47,783 nt of DNA from Candidatus Electronema sp. (GTDB taxonomy: Bacteria; Desulfobacterota; Desulfobulbia; Desulfobulbales; Desulfobulbaceae). How positions within the stretch are numbered: the stretch's first letter is position 1; each line of letters opens with the position of its first letter. The notes under the pieces were generated by a model that was not told where the DNA came from, ran no database searches, and was given only the letters and a program-made list of their open reading frames with translations. The stretch spans positions 1-47,783 of the forward strand of contig JAPEVH010000070.1 of NCBI GenBank assembly GCA_026645415.1. Direction: 5' to 3'. Below, piece by piece: positions 15,512-23,314 of the stretch. Made by a program: the position numbers and the translations under genes.

Positions 15512-17319
15512 GTGAGTTCTTGTTGGGCGGTCTGAAGCATAGTCTTCATTTCAGCCTGATCTAAACGTTCTCCAGCATAACCGCTTTGCTCTAATCGCGT
15601 AAAGAGTTGAAGCAACGGAGAATCCGCTGCTAAACGTGTTTGTAGATCAGCCAAGGTAATAGCTTCTGGAGCAAGCTCCCATGTAGTCCCTGCCCAAATC
15701 TGCACAGCTTCTCGGCAATGTTCTTGAAACTGTTGCTGATCCGCTGCTCCTATAGCCGCTTTCATCTCCTGAAAATGCTTGGTGAGTTGTCGTTCCATCA
15801 GTCTGCGCCGCAGCAAACTTGGATTGTTTTCTAGTCTTTTTCGGCGCAAATCAAGGAGAAGACCAGCAGTTAAACAGCAGCCTGCTCCACCTATCATCCC
15901 TTGAAACCACTGCTTCTTATAAAGAGGCTGAATGGAATGTACCATTTCTCCCGGAGTCAAAGGAAGGCTTGGTGCAGCAGGTTCTTGTCGTCGAGCAGGA
16001 GTCTTGTTTTGTGACGGGACAGGGGTTGATTGAGTAGGCGACGCAACAGCATCGCTGTTAGCTTGCAGCTGTAGGGGAATTGGCTCACTGTTCAGAGTGA
16101 CATACTCGCCTGCTACTGAATCAAAATAGGAAAAACGGAGCGATGGCACCGCAGAGAGCGAACTATCTGTTGGGATAATCGCTTGCTCAAAAGTCTTTTC
16201 GCCTTTGCCGCCATTCTGTCCCGTAAAGTTGGCAGAGGCTGGATACATCTTCCAGCCCTTACTATCGCTCAACACGGCTGCCTGTACGCGGTCAAAATTG
16301 CCTTTGCCATCAATTTTTATTTTGAGACTGATCGGCTCGCCTACTTTGCCATTCACTGGCGAAGCAGTTACCGCCAAACTAAACGTCCCCACTGCCCCAG
16401 TAAAATTCGCTGGCCGATTTTTGGTTGGCAAAGGCAGCACAGTTACCTGTTTTTCTGGGCTGGCCAGCTTCACTTCACGCTTTGTATAATTATTGAAAAA
16501 ATTATCAAAAAACGAATCATTGAACATATCAAACGGATCAGCACCGCGTTGTCGTTGCTGAGGCACCAAGAGATCAACATCAAGTTGCACAGCCAGAAAA
16601 GTCGGCCCTTCTTTCACTGCGGAGAGCGCACCTTGCCACGTCAAACTGGTGCCAAACTGTCCCATAAACTGCTCTTGTCGCTGGACAGGATCTTTATCTA
16701 AATCATGCAGTAAGAAATTTTCTCCGTTGAACACGGGTGTGCTGTTGATATTGATCCGCTGTCTTGGTTTAAAATGGGCTTTGATGGTGAAGGGAATAAT
16801 CTCACCCACATAAAACCGATTTTTTTCTGGGATGATTCGTAAAATGCCAATCTTGGCTGTCTCATCAGCAGAGAGTGACGGTACATTGCTACCTTGCTGT
16901 GGTGCTGCTTGTACGCTCCCAGAATGTTGGGCAGGGCTGACTGTACAGGACAGCGGCTGAGTCGTGTACGTTTTGCCCTCAGCAGTCACATTAACTGGGC
17001 CGATGGTATATTGGCCTGGTTTGTCTGCTTGCACGACAAAATTAAAAGCCACTGAGGCTGAGACCTGACCGTTTACCCAAGAGGTCTGCTGGCTCTGGCC
17101 ACGCGGCTGAAAATGCAAGCCTTGCGCATTTGGCAGGTCTGGTTGCGCAGAACTGGTGCCATCAACAGTAATGATCAATTCTGCTTCTTGATCAAGGGCA
17201 AAGGTACTTGGCCTTAGCTCTGCTTTGACCTGAATTCCTGCGGCCCAGCTATTTGAAAAAAAAAGGCAAACGAGGCTAATTATAAGCCAAAACCATGCTG
17301 TATTATATCTGTGCATCAC
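15508..17319 (-). CDS. batD: BatD family protein
   Basis: 603 residues. It has a signal peptide (ending AAG) and several Ig-like beta domains. Hallmarks include IQVKAELRPSTFALDQEAEL, then a motif region with RPANFTGAVGTFSLA and SPVNGKVGEPISLKIKI, typical of BatD. There is a single C-terminal membrane helix near MIGGAGCCLTAGLLL, then a cytoplasmic helical tail of about 110 residues. BatD is periplasmic, membrane-anchored and part of the VWA/MoxR-linked bat operon. It overlaps batBC and batE by 4 bp on each side, showing tight translational coupling. Confidence 0.85.
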   Translation of the reverse strand: MMHRYNTAWFWLIISLVCLFFSNSWAAGIQVKAELRPSTFALDQEAELIITVDGTSSAQPDLPNAQGLHFQPRGQSQQTSWVNGQVSASVAFNFVVQADKPGQYTIGPVNVTAEGKTYTTQPLSCTVSPAQHSGSVQAAPQQGSNVPSLSADETAKIGILRIIPEKNRFYVGEIIPFTIKAHFKPRQRININSTPVFNGENFLLHDLDKDPVQRQEQFMGQFGTSLTWQGALSAVKEGPTFLAVQLDVDLLVPQQRQRGADPFDMFNDSFFDNFFNNYTKREVKLASPEKQVTVLPLPTKNRPANFTGAVGTFSLAVTASPVNGKVGEPISLKIKIDGKGNFDRVQAAVLSDSKGWKMYPASANFTGQNGGKGEKTFEQAIIPTDSSLSAVPSLRFSYFDSVAGEYVTLNSEPIPLQLQANSDAVASPTQSTPVPSQNKTPARRQEPAAPSLPLTPGEMVHSIQPLYKKQWFQGMIGGAGCCLTAGLLLDLRRKRLENNPSLLRRRLMERQLTKHFQEMKAAIGAADQQQFQEHCREAVQIWAGTTWELAPEAITLADLQTRLAADSPLLQLFTRLEQSGYAGERLDQAEMKTMLQTAQQELT

Positions 17320-19307
17320 CAGTCTCTGTCGACTTCATTATCGTCGGCAGCCTCCTGCGGAATGAAGTTAAGCTTACCCTGCTCGTCTTTCAGGCTATCG
17401 AGTAGGTTTTTCGCCTCCTCTTCGGTCATTTTGCCTGTCATTACGCCCTCCCTCTTATTCTTTTGGCTATCTGGCTGCTGCGTTCCTGCCGCAGTCTTTT
17501 TGTTCTCCTGAGCTTGTTCAGATTTTTTTTCTTGTTCTTTGGATTCTGGTTTTCCTGCTTGTTGCTGCGGTTTATTTTCTTTGTTCTGATCGCCGGGCTG
17601 CTTGGTGTCGTTGCCCTGTTTTGGATTTTGGCTGCCTGATTTTTCCTTGTTTTTCTCTTGCCCGGACTGCTGATTCTCTTGTTTGTTCTTTTTTTCTGAT
17701 TCTTGCTCTTTTTTCTGGCCCTTGTCGCTGCTAGACGGCTGTTTCTGCGAATTTTGTTTATTCTTCTTTTGGTCTTTGTTGTTCTGCCCTTGCTGCTCCT
17801 GTCTTTGTTGCTTTTCCAAGAGCTTCCGCTCTTTTTCTATTTGTTTCTGATAACGGGCTGCTTTATTTTTTTTTGCCTGTGTCTTGAAAAGATGAGCCGC
17901 TGCATGAAAAGAGTCCTCAGCCTGCTTCAGTTCAGCAAGAGCCTGTTCCACATCTGTTTGTTTAACTCCTTGGCCAGCATGATACTGACTCATGCCACGA
18001 TTGTAATAACTTTTGGCCTGTAAATCGATATCATCTGTCTGCAAAGCCTTACTGAAAGCTTTTGCCGCATCAGCATATTTTCCTTCTTTATGCAACGCAG
18101 TACCAAGATTGAAACGGAGGACAGGGCTATCTTGTTCTTTTAATTTATTTTGATAATATGTCGCTGCTTGATCATATTTTTTCGCCTGAAATAGCTCCAG
18201 TCCTTCATCGGCAGCTCGTGCTGGAGCAGCACCGAGAATACAGAACAGCAAAGCTGCTGCTACCTTTCGCCGTTTTCTCCGGCCTACACTAAAAATGGGC
18301 GGTAAGCGCAATTTTTGCCGACGACCAACAAGAAGAAAATCACCACAAAAAAGCAGCACTGCCGCTCCTAGCAGCCATTGAAACCGCTCAATCGGCATCT
18401 TCCGTTTTCTTTGGCCATGCTCTTCCTTGGGAATCAAAGCCAGCTTGTGTTGGTAAATTGTATCCAAACCTTGCCCCATGCTGCCCAACGGCACGTAAAT
18501 GCCACCAGTGGCCTTGGCAATTGCAGTCAGCGTCTTTTCATCTAAGCGAGAGGTGACAAATGTACCATTGTCATCTTTCACAAAAGTTCCTGCTTGACCA
18601 TGTAACGGAATCAATTCGCCTTGTGCTGTACCTACGCCCACTGCATAGATAATCATTTTTTCTTTTTTTGCAAGTTCTGCTGCGGCCACCGCATCTTGGC
18701 TTAAGTCTTCACCGTCCGTGATTAGTACGAGAATCTTGTGATTATTCTCTCCAGCTAAAACTTGGGTGGCATCCCGAATGACAGCCCCGATGTTTGTGCC
18801 TCCTTTGGGAATTGTCTCTGTGTCTAAAGCATCAAGCGAGGAGCTAAACGCATCATAATCTGTCGTTAATGGGCACATGAGAAAGGACGTGCCGGCAAAG
18901 GGAAGCAGGCCAATCCGGTCACCATCTAACTTGGCCGCAAAATCACGTACTGCCAACTTGGCTCGTTGCAGACGGCTAGGTTTGATATCAGGACTGAGCA
19001 TGGATTTAGAGACATCAAAGGCGAGCAAAATATCAATGCCTCGATGTCGCAATTCAATCCAGCGATTGCCCCATTGAGGACGAGCCAGTCCCATAAACAG
19101 ACAGGCCAGTCCTAGCACGAAAAATATTCTTTTAAGTAGTCGCCGCACCTGTGAAACATTAGCGGTAAGCAATGGTAGAAGATGCGAGGCCGCAAATTTT
19201 TCTAGCTCTTTTTTTCGCCGAGATGTTCTAGCTTTGAAAAAAAGAATAGTCCCACAGCAGATGAGCAGACCTGCTACAAGCCAGAGCGGTTGAGTGAAGG
19301 AAGGCAT
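17316..19307 (-). CDS. batB: fused BatB-BatC: VWA domain plus TPR protein
   Basis: 663 residues. Membrane helices flank a von Willebrand A domain (about 90-290) with MIDAS motif DVSKS (98-102) and LVLITDGED. Another helix lies at about 313-333. A second, internal hydrophobic stretch with the look of a signal peptide, KVAAALLFCILGAAPARA (about 354-371), precedes two TPRs (about 375-470). A Lys/Gln/Glu-rich low-complexity region (about 480-620) and a short acidic C-terminus follow. In most genomes batB (VWA) and batC (TPR) are separate; here they are one reading frame. Neither MoxR, DUF58 nor BatA is directly upstream; 350 bp of mostly empty DNA lies there. Confidence 0.85.
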   Translation of the reverse strand: MPSFTQPLWLVAGLLICCGTILFFKARTSRRKKELEKFAASHLLPLLTANVSQVRRLLKRIFFVLGLACLFMGLARPQWGNRWIELRHRGIDILLAFDVSKSMLSPDIKPSRLQRAKLAVRDFAAKLDGDRIGLLPFAGTSFLMCPLTTDYDAFSSSLDALDTETIPKGGTNIGAVIRDATQVLAGENNHKILVLITDGEDLSQDAVAAAELAKKEKMIIYAVGVGTAQGELIPLHGQAGTFVKDDNGTFVTSRLDEKTLTAIAKATGGIYVPLGSMGQGLDTIYQHKLALIPKEEHGQRKRKMPIERFQWLLGAAVLLFCGDFLLVGRRQKLRLPPIFSVGRRKRRKVAAALLFCILGAAPARAADEGLELFQAKKYDQAATYYQNKLKEQDSPVLRFNLGTALHKEGKYADAAKAFSKALQTDDIDLQAKSYYNRGMSQYHAGQGVKQTDVEQALAELKQAEDSFHAAAHLFKTQAKKNKAARYQKQIEKERKLLEKQQRQEQQGQNNKDQKKNKQNSQKQPSSSDKGQKKEQESEKKNKQENQQSGQEKNKEKSGSQNPKQGNDTKQPGDQNKENKPQQQAGKPESKEQEKKSEQAQENKKTAAGTQQPDSQKNKREGVMTGKMTEEEAKNLLDSLKDEQGKLNFIPQEAADDNEVDRDW

Positions 19308-19660
19308 AACATCTTAAGAAAACATACGAGAAATCCTTGAGTCTTCTGATGGCGTTTATACGTCTCAGATGGACAGCCCCTATCTGTTAGGATGACGCAA
19401 CAGATGTATCACCGTAATGAACGGTTTCAAACGTATAGGATTCTGTTCAGAACTTCAATAGGAGATTATGTCTTTTGGCTACCTGTCTGGTCCCGCATAC
19501 TATCAAGCACCGTCTGATTATCGTTTTTGCTATATAGCGTTTACGCCGACTTTCGGTTACTATCGTCGTTGCCGATGAACTGCAAAAAAATGTTTAGTCC
19601 GCGAGTCTCTGTCTTTTTTCAATTTGTTCAACTGAAATCCTTCTCTTCTTTTTCTTTGAT
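19308..19660. other. intergenic stretch between divergent bat operon and aminotransferase
   Basis: This 353-bp interval should hold the promoters for the minus-strand bat operon and the plus-strand aminotransferase, but no box pair close to consensus stood out. The only coding candidate is the 36-codon frame listed separately. No repeats or stable terminators were seen. Confidence 0.5.
19468..19578 (+). CDS. possible Tyr-rich micropeptide
   Basis: A 36-residue frame, MSFGYLSGPAYYQAPSDYRF then CYIAFTPTFGYYRRCR, with seven Tyr and four Phe and a basic Cys-containing end. AGGAG lies very close to the ATG (three-base gap), shorter than ideal. Nothing similar is recognised. It could be chance; it is recorded because aromatic content is high and it sits alone in an otherwise empty gap. 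Confidence 0.25.
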   Translation: MSFGYLSGPAYYQAPSDYRFCYIAFTPTFGYYRRCR

Positions 19661-20836
19661 ATGACCATCTCCCAAAAAATGCTGGCCTTTGCTGAAAACT
19701 CTTCGTGGATTCGCAAGATGTTTGAAGAAGGCGCACGAATGAGAGCGACGTTCGGCTCAGAAAATGTCTTTGATTTCAGTCTTGGCAACCCTGACTTAGC
19801 ACCACCACCCCAATTTACTCAAGTGCTCGCTGAGTTAGTCCAAGATGCTACACCGGGCCTTCACGCTTATATGCCCAACAGTGGGTATCCTCAAGTCCGC
19901 GAGGCTTTGGCCGCTCGGCTGACACAAGAGCAAGGCGTGACCATCACGGCAAGCGATGTGCTCATGACCTGCGGCGCGGCAGGTGGTCTGAACGTGATTA
20001 TGAAAGCCCTGCTGAATCCGGGCGATGAAGTCATTATTCTCAGTCCTTTTTTTGTTGAATATACTTTCTATATCGACAATCACGGCGGCGTGACTACAAT
20101 TGTAGCCACAGATGACGAGTTTAATCTTGATCTTTCGGCCATCGAAGCAGCCTTGAATGAAAAGACCAAGGCGGTCTTAATCAACAGCCCCAACAACCCA
20201 ACCGGGCAAGTCTACAGCGCAGAATCACTGGCTGCGCTTGCTAGGATTTTGGAAAGTGCCGGTGAACGTTTAGGGCAAAGCATTTATCTGATCGCTGATG
20301 AGCCGTACCGTAAAATCATCTATGATGATCTTGCAGTGCCCTCTGTCATGGCCGCGACTCGCAATGCGATAGTGGTTTCTTCCTATTCCAAGGATTTGTC
20401 TTTGCCAGGTGAACGGATTGGCTATATTGCTGTACATCCTGAAATAGCAGAAAAGGCTGCTTTGCTCAATGCTATGACGTTAGCTAACCGAATTCTTGGT
20501 TTTGTCAATGCTCCGGCTCTGATGCAGCGGGCAGTGGCTCGACTTCAAGAGGTGAGCGTAGATATGTCGATTTATGCTCGCCGCCGGGAAATTTTCTGTG
20601 AAGTTTTGGATGCCGCAGGCTTTGCCTATGTTACGCCAAAAGGAGCATTTTACCTCTTTCCCAAAACACCCATTGATGATGTAGAGTTCTGCAAGCTGCT
20701 GCTAGAAGAGAAAATTTTGGCAGTACCAGGCCGAGGCTTTGGTAGGCCGGGACATATCCGACTGGCGTTCTGCGTGGAAGATAAGGTGATTCGAGGCGCA
20801 GCAGAAGGGTTCAAGCGGGTGATGGCCAGAGTATAA
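19661..20836 (+). CDS. pyridoxal-phosphate aminotransferase, class I
   Basis: 391 residues, full length for the AspC-like fold type I family. Key motifs are NSPNNPTGQVYS, IADEPYRKIIYDD (Asp binding the pyridine N and Tyr on the cofactor), SSYSKDLSLPGERIGY (Lys forming the Schiff base), and the C-terminal Arg in FGRPGHIRLAF, which binds the substrate carboxylate. The exact amino-acid specificity cannot be read from sequence; an aspartate or aromatic/alanine type is plausible. The start ATG follows a weak ribosome site. It is monocistronic or loosely linked to the rhodanese gene 77 bp on. Confidence 0.9.
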   Translation: MTISQKMLAFAENSSWIRKMFEEGARMRATFGSENVFDFSLGNPDLAPPPQFTQVLAELVQDATPGLHAYMPNSGYPQVREALAARLTQEQGVTITASDVLMTCGAAGGLNVIMKALLNPGDEVIILSPFFVEYTFYIDNHGGVTTIVATDDEFNLDLSAIEAALNEKTKAVLINSPNNPTGQVYSAESLAALARILESAGERLGQSIYLIADEPYRKIIYDDLAVPSVMAATRNAIVVSSYSKDLSLPGERIGYIAVHPEIAEKAALLNAMTLANRILGFVNAPALMQRAVARLQEVSVDMSIYARRREIFCEVLDAAGFAYVTPKGAFYLFPKTPIDDVEFCKLLLEEKILAVPGRGFGRPGHIRLAFCVEDKVIRGAAEGFKRVMARV

Positions 20837-20913
20837 AAATACGTTTCTATCCTTCCAACTATTTGGCATAGTAGGGCATAGTTGTCTTCCATAACAAATA
20901 TCAGGAGTGCGAC

Positions 20914-21276
20914 ATGACAAACACGATTAAACCGAATGAATTGAAAGCACTGTTAGATAAACAAGAAGATGTAGTTATTCTCGATGTGCGGTTACGGCGG
21001 GACTATGAAGCAGATCCAAGTTTGATTCCCGGTGCAGAATGGCATGATCCAGAAGAACTAGAGGATTGGGACGAAGCCGTTGTCCCGGCAGGAAAAAAGG
21101 CTGTAGTGTATTGTCTGAAAGGCGGCGCACTGAGTACCTTGGTGACAGACTTTCTCCAAGAGAGAAACGTGGAATCGTGTTATTTAGAAGGCGGTATCAT
21201 TGCGTGGAAGAAAGAGGTTTTGGGGCAGAACATTGACGAAGCCACAATTTGTGGCTCTTGCTGTTTGCCGAAATAA
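20914..21276 (+). CDS. rhodanese-like domain protein
   Basis: 120 residues forming a single rhodanese fold: VVILDVRLRRDYEADPS (the DVR of CDC25/rhodanese), IPGAEWHDPEEL, and the catalytic loop VVYCLKGGALS with the sulfur-accepting Cys. It ends in CGSCCLPK, a cysteine-rich tail unusual for a minimal rhodanese; the tail could relay sulfur or bind a metal. Such single-domain proteins transfer sulfane sulfur from thiosulfate or persulfide. The ribosome site CAGGAG is clear. In an organism with sulfur-based energy metabolism this could have a metabolic role, but that is inference. Confidence 0.85.
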   Translation: MTNTIKPNELKALLDKQEDVVILDVRLRRDYEADPSLIPGAEWHDPEELEDWDEAVVPAGKKAVVYCLKGGALSTLVTDFLQERNVESCYLEGGIIAWKKEVLGQNIDEATICGSCCLPK

Positions 21277-21299
21277 AAAGTCTTACCATCTGGTTAACT

Positions 21300-21671
21300 A
21301 TGAAAAATCTGATCATCGCCCTGCTCTTCTGTTTTCCAAGCATCGCCTTTGCCAATTCAGCCTGTGATAAGCCAAAGAATGACTTTGATGGTTTGTACTG
21401 TCTGAATAAAGTGTATCAAGAAGCAGATAAAGAGTTGAATGATAATTACAAGAAACTTAATGGGAAATTAGACAGTGCAGGCAAGAAGGCGTTAAAGCGT
21501 GGTCAGCTTGCTTGGATGAAAAAGCGGAACCAGAACTGTTCTCGGCACGAGGATAATCAGTTCTATGTGAATCTCGACTGCGCCACCAATACCACGATTC
21601 AACGCTCTCAGTTTCTTCAAGATCGTTTGCGAGAGTGCCTCAGCTCTGGCTGCCAGAATAGTAAGCTGTAA
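21300..21671 (+). CDS. LprI/DUF1311-family secreted protein
   Basis: 123 residues from MKNLIIALLFCFPSIAFANS, a clean signal peptide; the longer frame from 21249 lacks one and overlaps the rhodanese gene. The mature part has CDKPKNDFDGLYCLNKVYQE, ADKELNDNYKKL, and GQLAWMKKRNQNC with paired cysteines, the DUF1311 pattern. LprI of Mycobacterium inhibits lysozyme; most members have no proven role. It is located in the periplasm or outside. Start one gene after the rhodanese with 23 bp spacing; co-transcription is likely. Confidence 0.8.
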   Translation: MKNLIIALLFCFPSIAFANSACDKPKNDFDGLYCLNKVYQEADKELNDNYKKLNGKLDSAGKKALKRGQLAWMKKRNQNCSRHEDNQFYVNLDCATNTTIQRSQFLQDRLRECLSSGCQNSKL

Positions 21672-21686
21672 GGTATTCCACTAAAG

Positions 21687-22448
21687 GTGCCTTTGCATCG
21701 TATTGACAAGCAGCTTGTCTGCCGACGGTTTCAGCGGGCTGCGGCCAGCTACGACCGTCAGGCTTTGATTCAAGAACGGATGGTGGAACATTTGCTGGAA
21801 CTTTTGTCCCAGCACAGTAGCAATCCACCTCAGCGGGTATTGGAGATCGGCTGCGGCACGGGTCTCCTCACCCGCAGGCTGATACAGCGGATGAGCGGTA
21901 TTGAAGAACTGGTTCTTAATGATTTAGTTCCTGATTTTGCCAGCCGTATTCATATCGCTGATTTAGCTGTGCAGTTTCTTCCCGGCGACATTGAAACCCT
22001 CTCGCTGCCCGGCAGCTTTGATCTGATTATCTCCTCGTCTACGCTGCACTGGTTACATGACTTAGAGCGGCTATTAGTCAAACTGGCTGCTCATCTTCGT
22101 TCGGGTGGCATTGTCGCCTTTTCCTTGTATGGCACAGATAATCTCCGGGAAATAAAAGAACTGACTAAAGTCGCCCTGCCCTGCCCTGCCCTGCCAGAAA
22201 TTGAAGCGATGCTGTGTCAACATTTTTCCTTAATGCACAGCAGTGAGGAACGGGTGCAGCTTCATTTCCCCAGTCCACAGGAAGTCCTTCGTCATTTGCG
22301 CCAAACTGGGGTTAATGCACTGAGCCGTAGTCCGTGGAACCGCACGAAGCTGGAACAGTTCTGCACCGAATATCGGCACTGCTTTAGCGCAGGCAGCGGA
22401 GTTGCCCTCACCTATCATCCAATGTATTGTGTGGCGCACAAATGCTAG
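21687..22448 (+). CDS. bioC: malonyl-ACP O-methyltransferase BioC
   Basis: 253 residues; uses S-adenosylmethionine to methylate malonyl-ACP, the first step that diverts fatty-acid synthesis to pimelate for biotin. It begins with RRFQRAAASYDRQALIQERM, the BioC N-terminal helix. SAM motif I is VLEIGCGTGLLTRRL; the post motif is DLIISSSTLHWLHD, with the SSxxLHW typical of BioC; IVAFSLYG follows. The start is GTG at 21687. Codons for VALPCPALP are built from four consecutive CCCTG pentamers (22174-22193). No other bio genes are in the window. A small terminator follows. Confidence 0.88.
   Translation: MPLHRIDKQLVCRRFQRAAASYDRQALIQERMVEHLLELLSQHSSNPPQRVLEIGCGTGLLTRRLIQRMSGIEELVLNDLVPDFASRIHIADLAVQFLPGDIETLSLPGSFDLIISSSTLHWLHDLERLLVKLAAHLRSGGIVAFSLYGTDNLREIKELTKVALPCPALPEIEAMLCQHFSLMHSSEERVQLHFPSPQEVLRHLRQTGVNALSRSPWNRTKLEQFCTEYRHCFSAGSGVALTYHPMYCVAHKC
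22174..22195 (+). repeat. pentanucleotide CCCTG x4 tract inside bioC
   Basis: Four perfect tandem copies of CCCTG followed by CC. Because five is not a multiple of three, gain or loss of one unit would shift the frame of bioC. The present copy number keeps it in frame. Confidence 0.75.
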
Positions 22449-22487
22449 GCAGGTCTGCTTGAAAACAAAAGCAGTTATCCTTTCCAG

Positions 22488-22508
22488 ACAGGATTAAACC
22501 TGTTTTTT
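22488..22508 (+). terminator. intrinsic terminator after bioC
   Basis: ACAGG (22488-22492) pairs with CCTGT (22499-22503) across ATTAAA and is followed by a run of T. The stem is short but in the right place, 40 bp after the bioC stop. Confidence 0.5.
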
Positions 22509-22710
22509 TGTTTACTCATTCTGAGTTTCATGATATGCAAGGAACGTAAGTCTTTGAAGGAAACAAAGAGTTTTCAGTTTCCACGAAAATTAAGCACTGT
22601 CAACAGATTTGCCCGTAGCTCCGCCATGACTGTGGTCTTTTTCATCGTCGGCAGAGGACGGAGTAATTCCTTTCTGTTCGATCAATCAAACAACCTCTCA
22701 AGAGATAAAA

Positions 22711-23073
22711 GTGAATAAGAAACTGGAATGTCTTGAAAAGTCAAAAGATCAATGCAATAAAGGCACTTCTCTGAAAAATCTGGCTAAAGAGGTGAGGAAA
22801 GTTTTATTAGCAGTGGTGATAGTGTTTGGTTTTGTAGCGACTATGATAGCAGTATTCATAATCACCAAGGACGATCCAGATTTACTGACAATCCAGACGG
22901 TATCCGCGCAGAAATCGCCGCAAGCTCCTGTCAATAAATCAGCAGGAGCTTCTCCGGCAGAAAAGTTCCTCATTCTAGCCGTTACCATACCATCCATATT
23001 AACAGGGTTCATTCTTGCTATTCGTTATAGGATATTGAACGGGAATTGGGGAGAAGGTGGTGGCGGTGGATGA
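22711..23073 (+). CDS. small two-helix membrane protein
   Basis: 120 residues with a GTG start. A charged N-terminus (Lys/Glu/Cys) is followed by one membrane helix (about 30-52, VLLAVVIVFGFVATMIAVFI), an approximately 35-residue extramembrane loop, a second helix (about 86-104, LILAVTIPSILTGFILAI), and a short basic tail ending GEGGGGG. Family not recognised. Both termini are predicted to face the same side. The ribosome site (AGAGA) is weak. An inverted repeat with 9-bp arms follows (23104-23136), probably its transcript end. Confidence 0.5.
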   Translation: MNKKLECLEKSKDQCNKGTSLKNLAKEVRKVLLAVVIVFGFVATMIAVFIITKDDPDLLTIQTVSAQKSPQAPVNKSAGASPAEKFLILAVTIPSILTGFILAIRYRILNGNWGEGGGGG

Positions 23074-23103
23074 CCACCGATGTCATCAGCAGAGCTTTAT
23101 TCT

Positions 23104-23136
23104 CTCTGACAATGCAATAAGCTGGTGTTGTCAGAG
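23104..23136 (+). terminator. hairpin after the small membrane protein
   Basis: CTCTGACAA (23104-23112) and TTGTCAGAG (23128-23136) form a perfect 9-bp stem with a 15-nt loop. The T content downstream is weak (TGCTTTT), so it is a probable, not certain, terminator. Confidence 0.45.
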
Positions 23137-23186
23137 GGTATGCTTTTAATGAATGCGCTTACCTGTATAATATGAAAACAAATAAA

Positions 23187-23218
23187 GTTGTCTAATTTCG
23201 TTGCACTCAATCAGACCT
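23187..23218 (+). repeat. short dispersed repeat, copy 2
   Basis: GTTGTCTAATTTCG followed by TTGCACTCAATCAGACCT. It matches copy 1 (5507-5538) over the conserved positions, with 21 of the last 22 bases identical. It lies about 97 bp before the methyltransferase gene of the restriction-modification pair. Confidence 0.5.
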
Positions 23219-23314
23219 ACGAAACTGGAACGTTTTGATTATTCTTGGATTGATGGCCTTAGTGGATCAGCTTTTTTATAGCAACAAAACCTATCAGTAA
23301 GGAACCGTTGCCTG

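Noticed and set aside
17500..17850. Plus-strand frame opposite the low-complexity part of BatBC
   Set aside because: It is the antisense of a Lys/Gln-rich segment and gives only Leu/Phe-rich nonsense without a start signal.
22530..22718. 62-codon frame between bioC and the small membrane protein
   Set aside because: No ribosome site, basic low-complexity composition, and it overlaps the start of the more plausible next gene.
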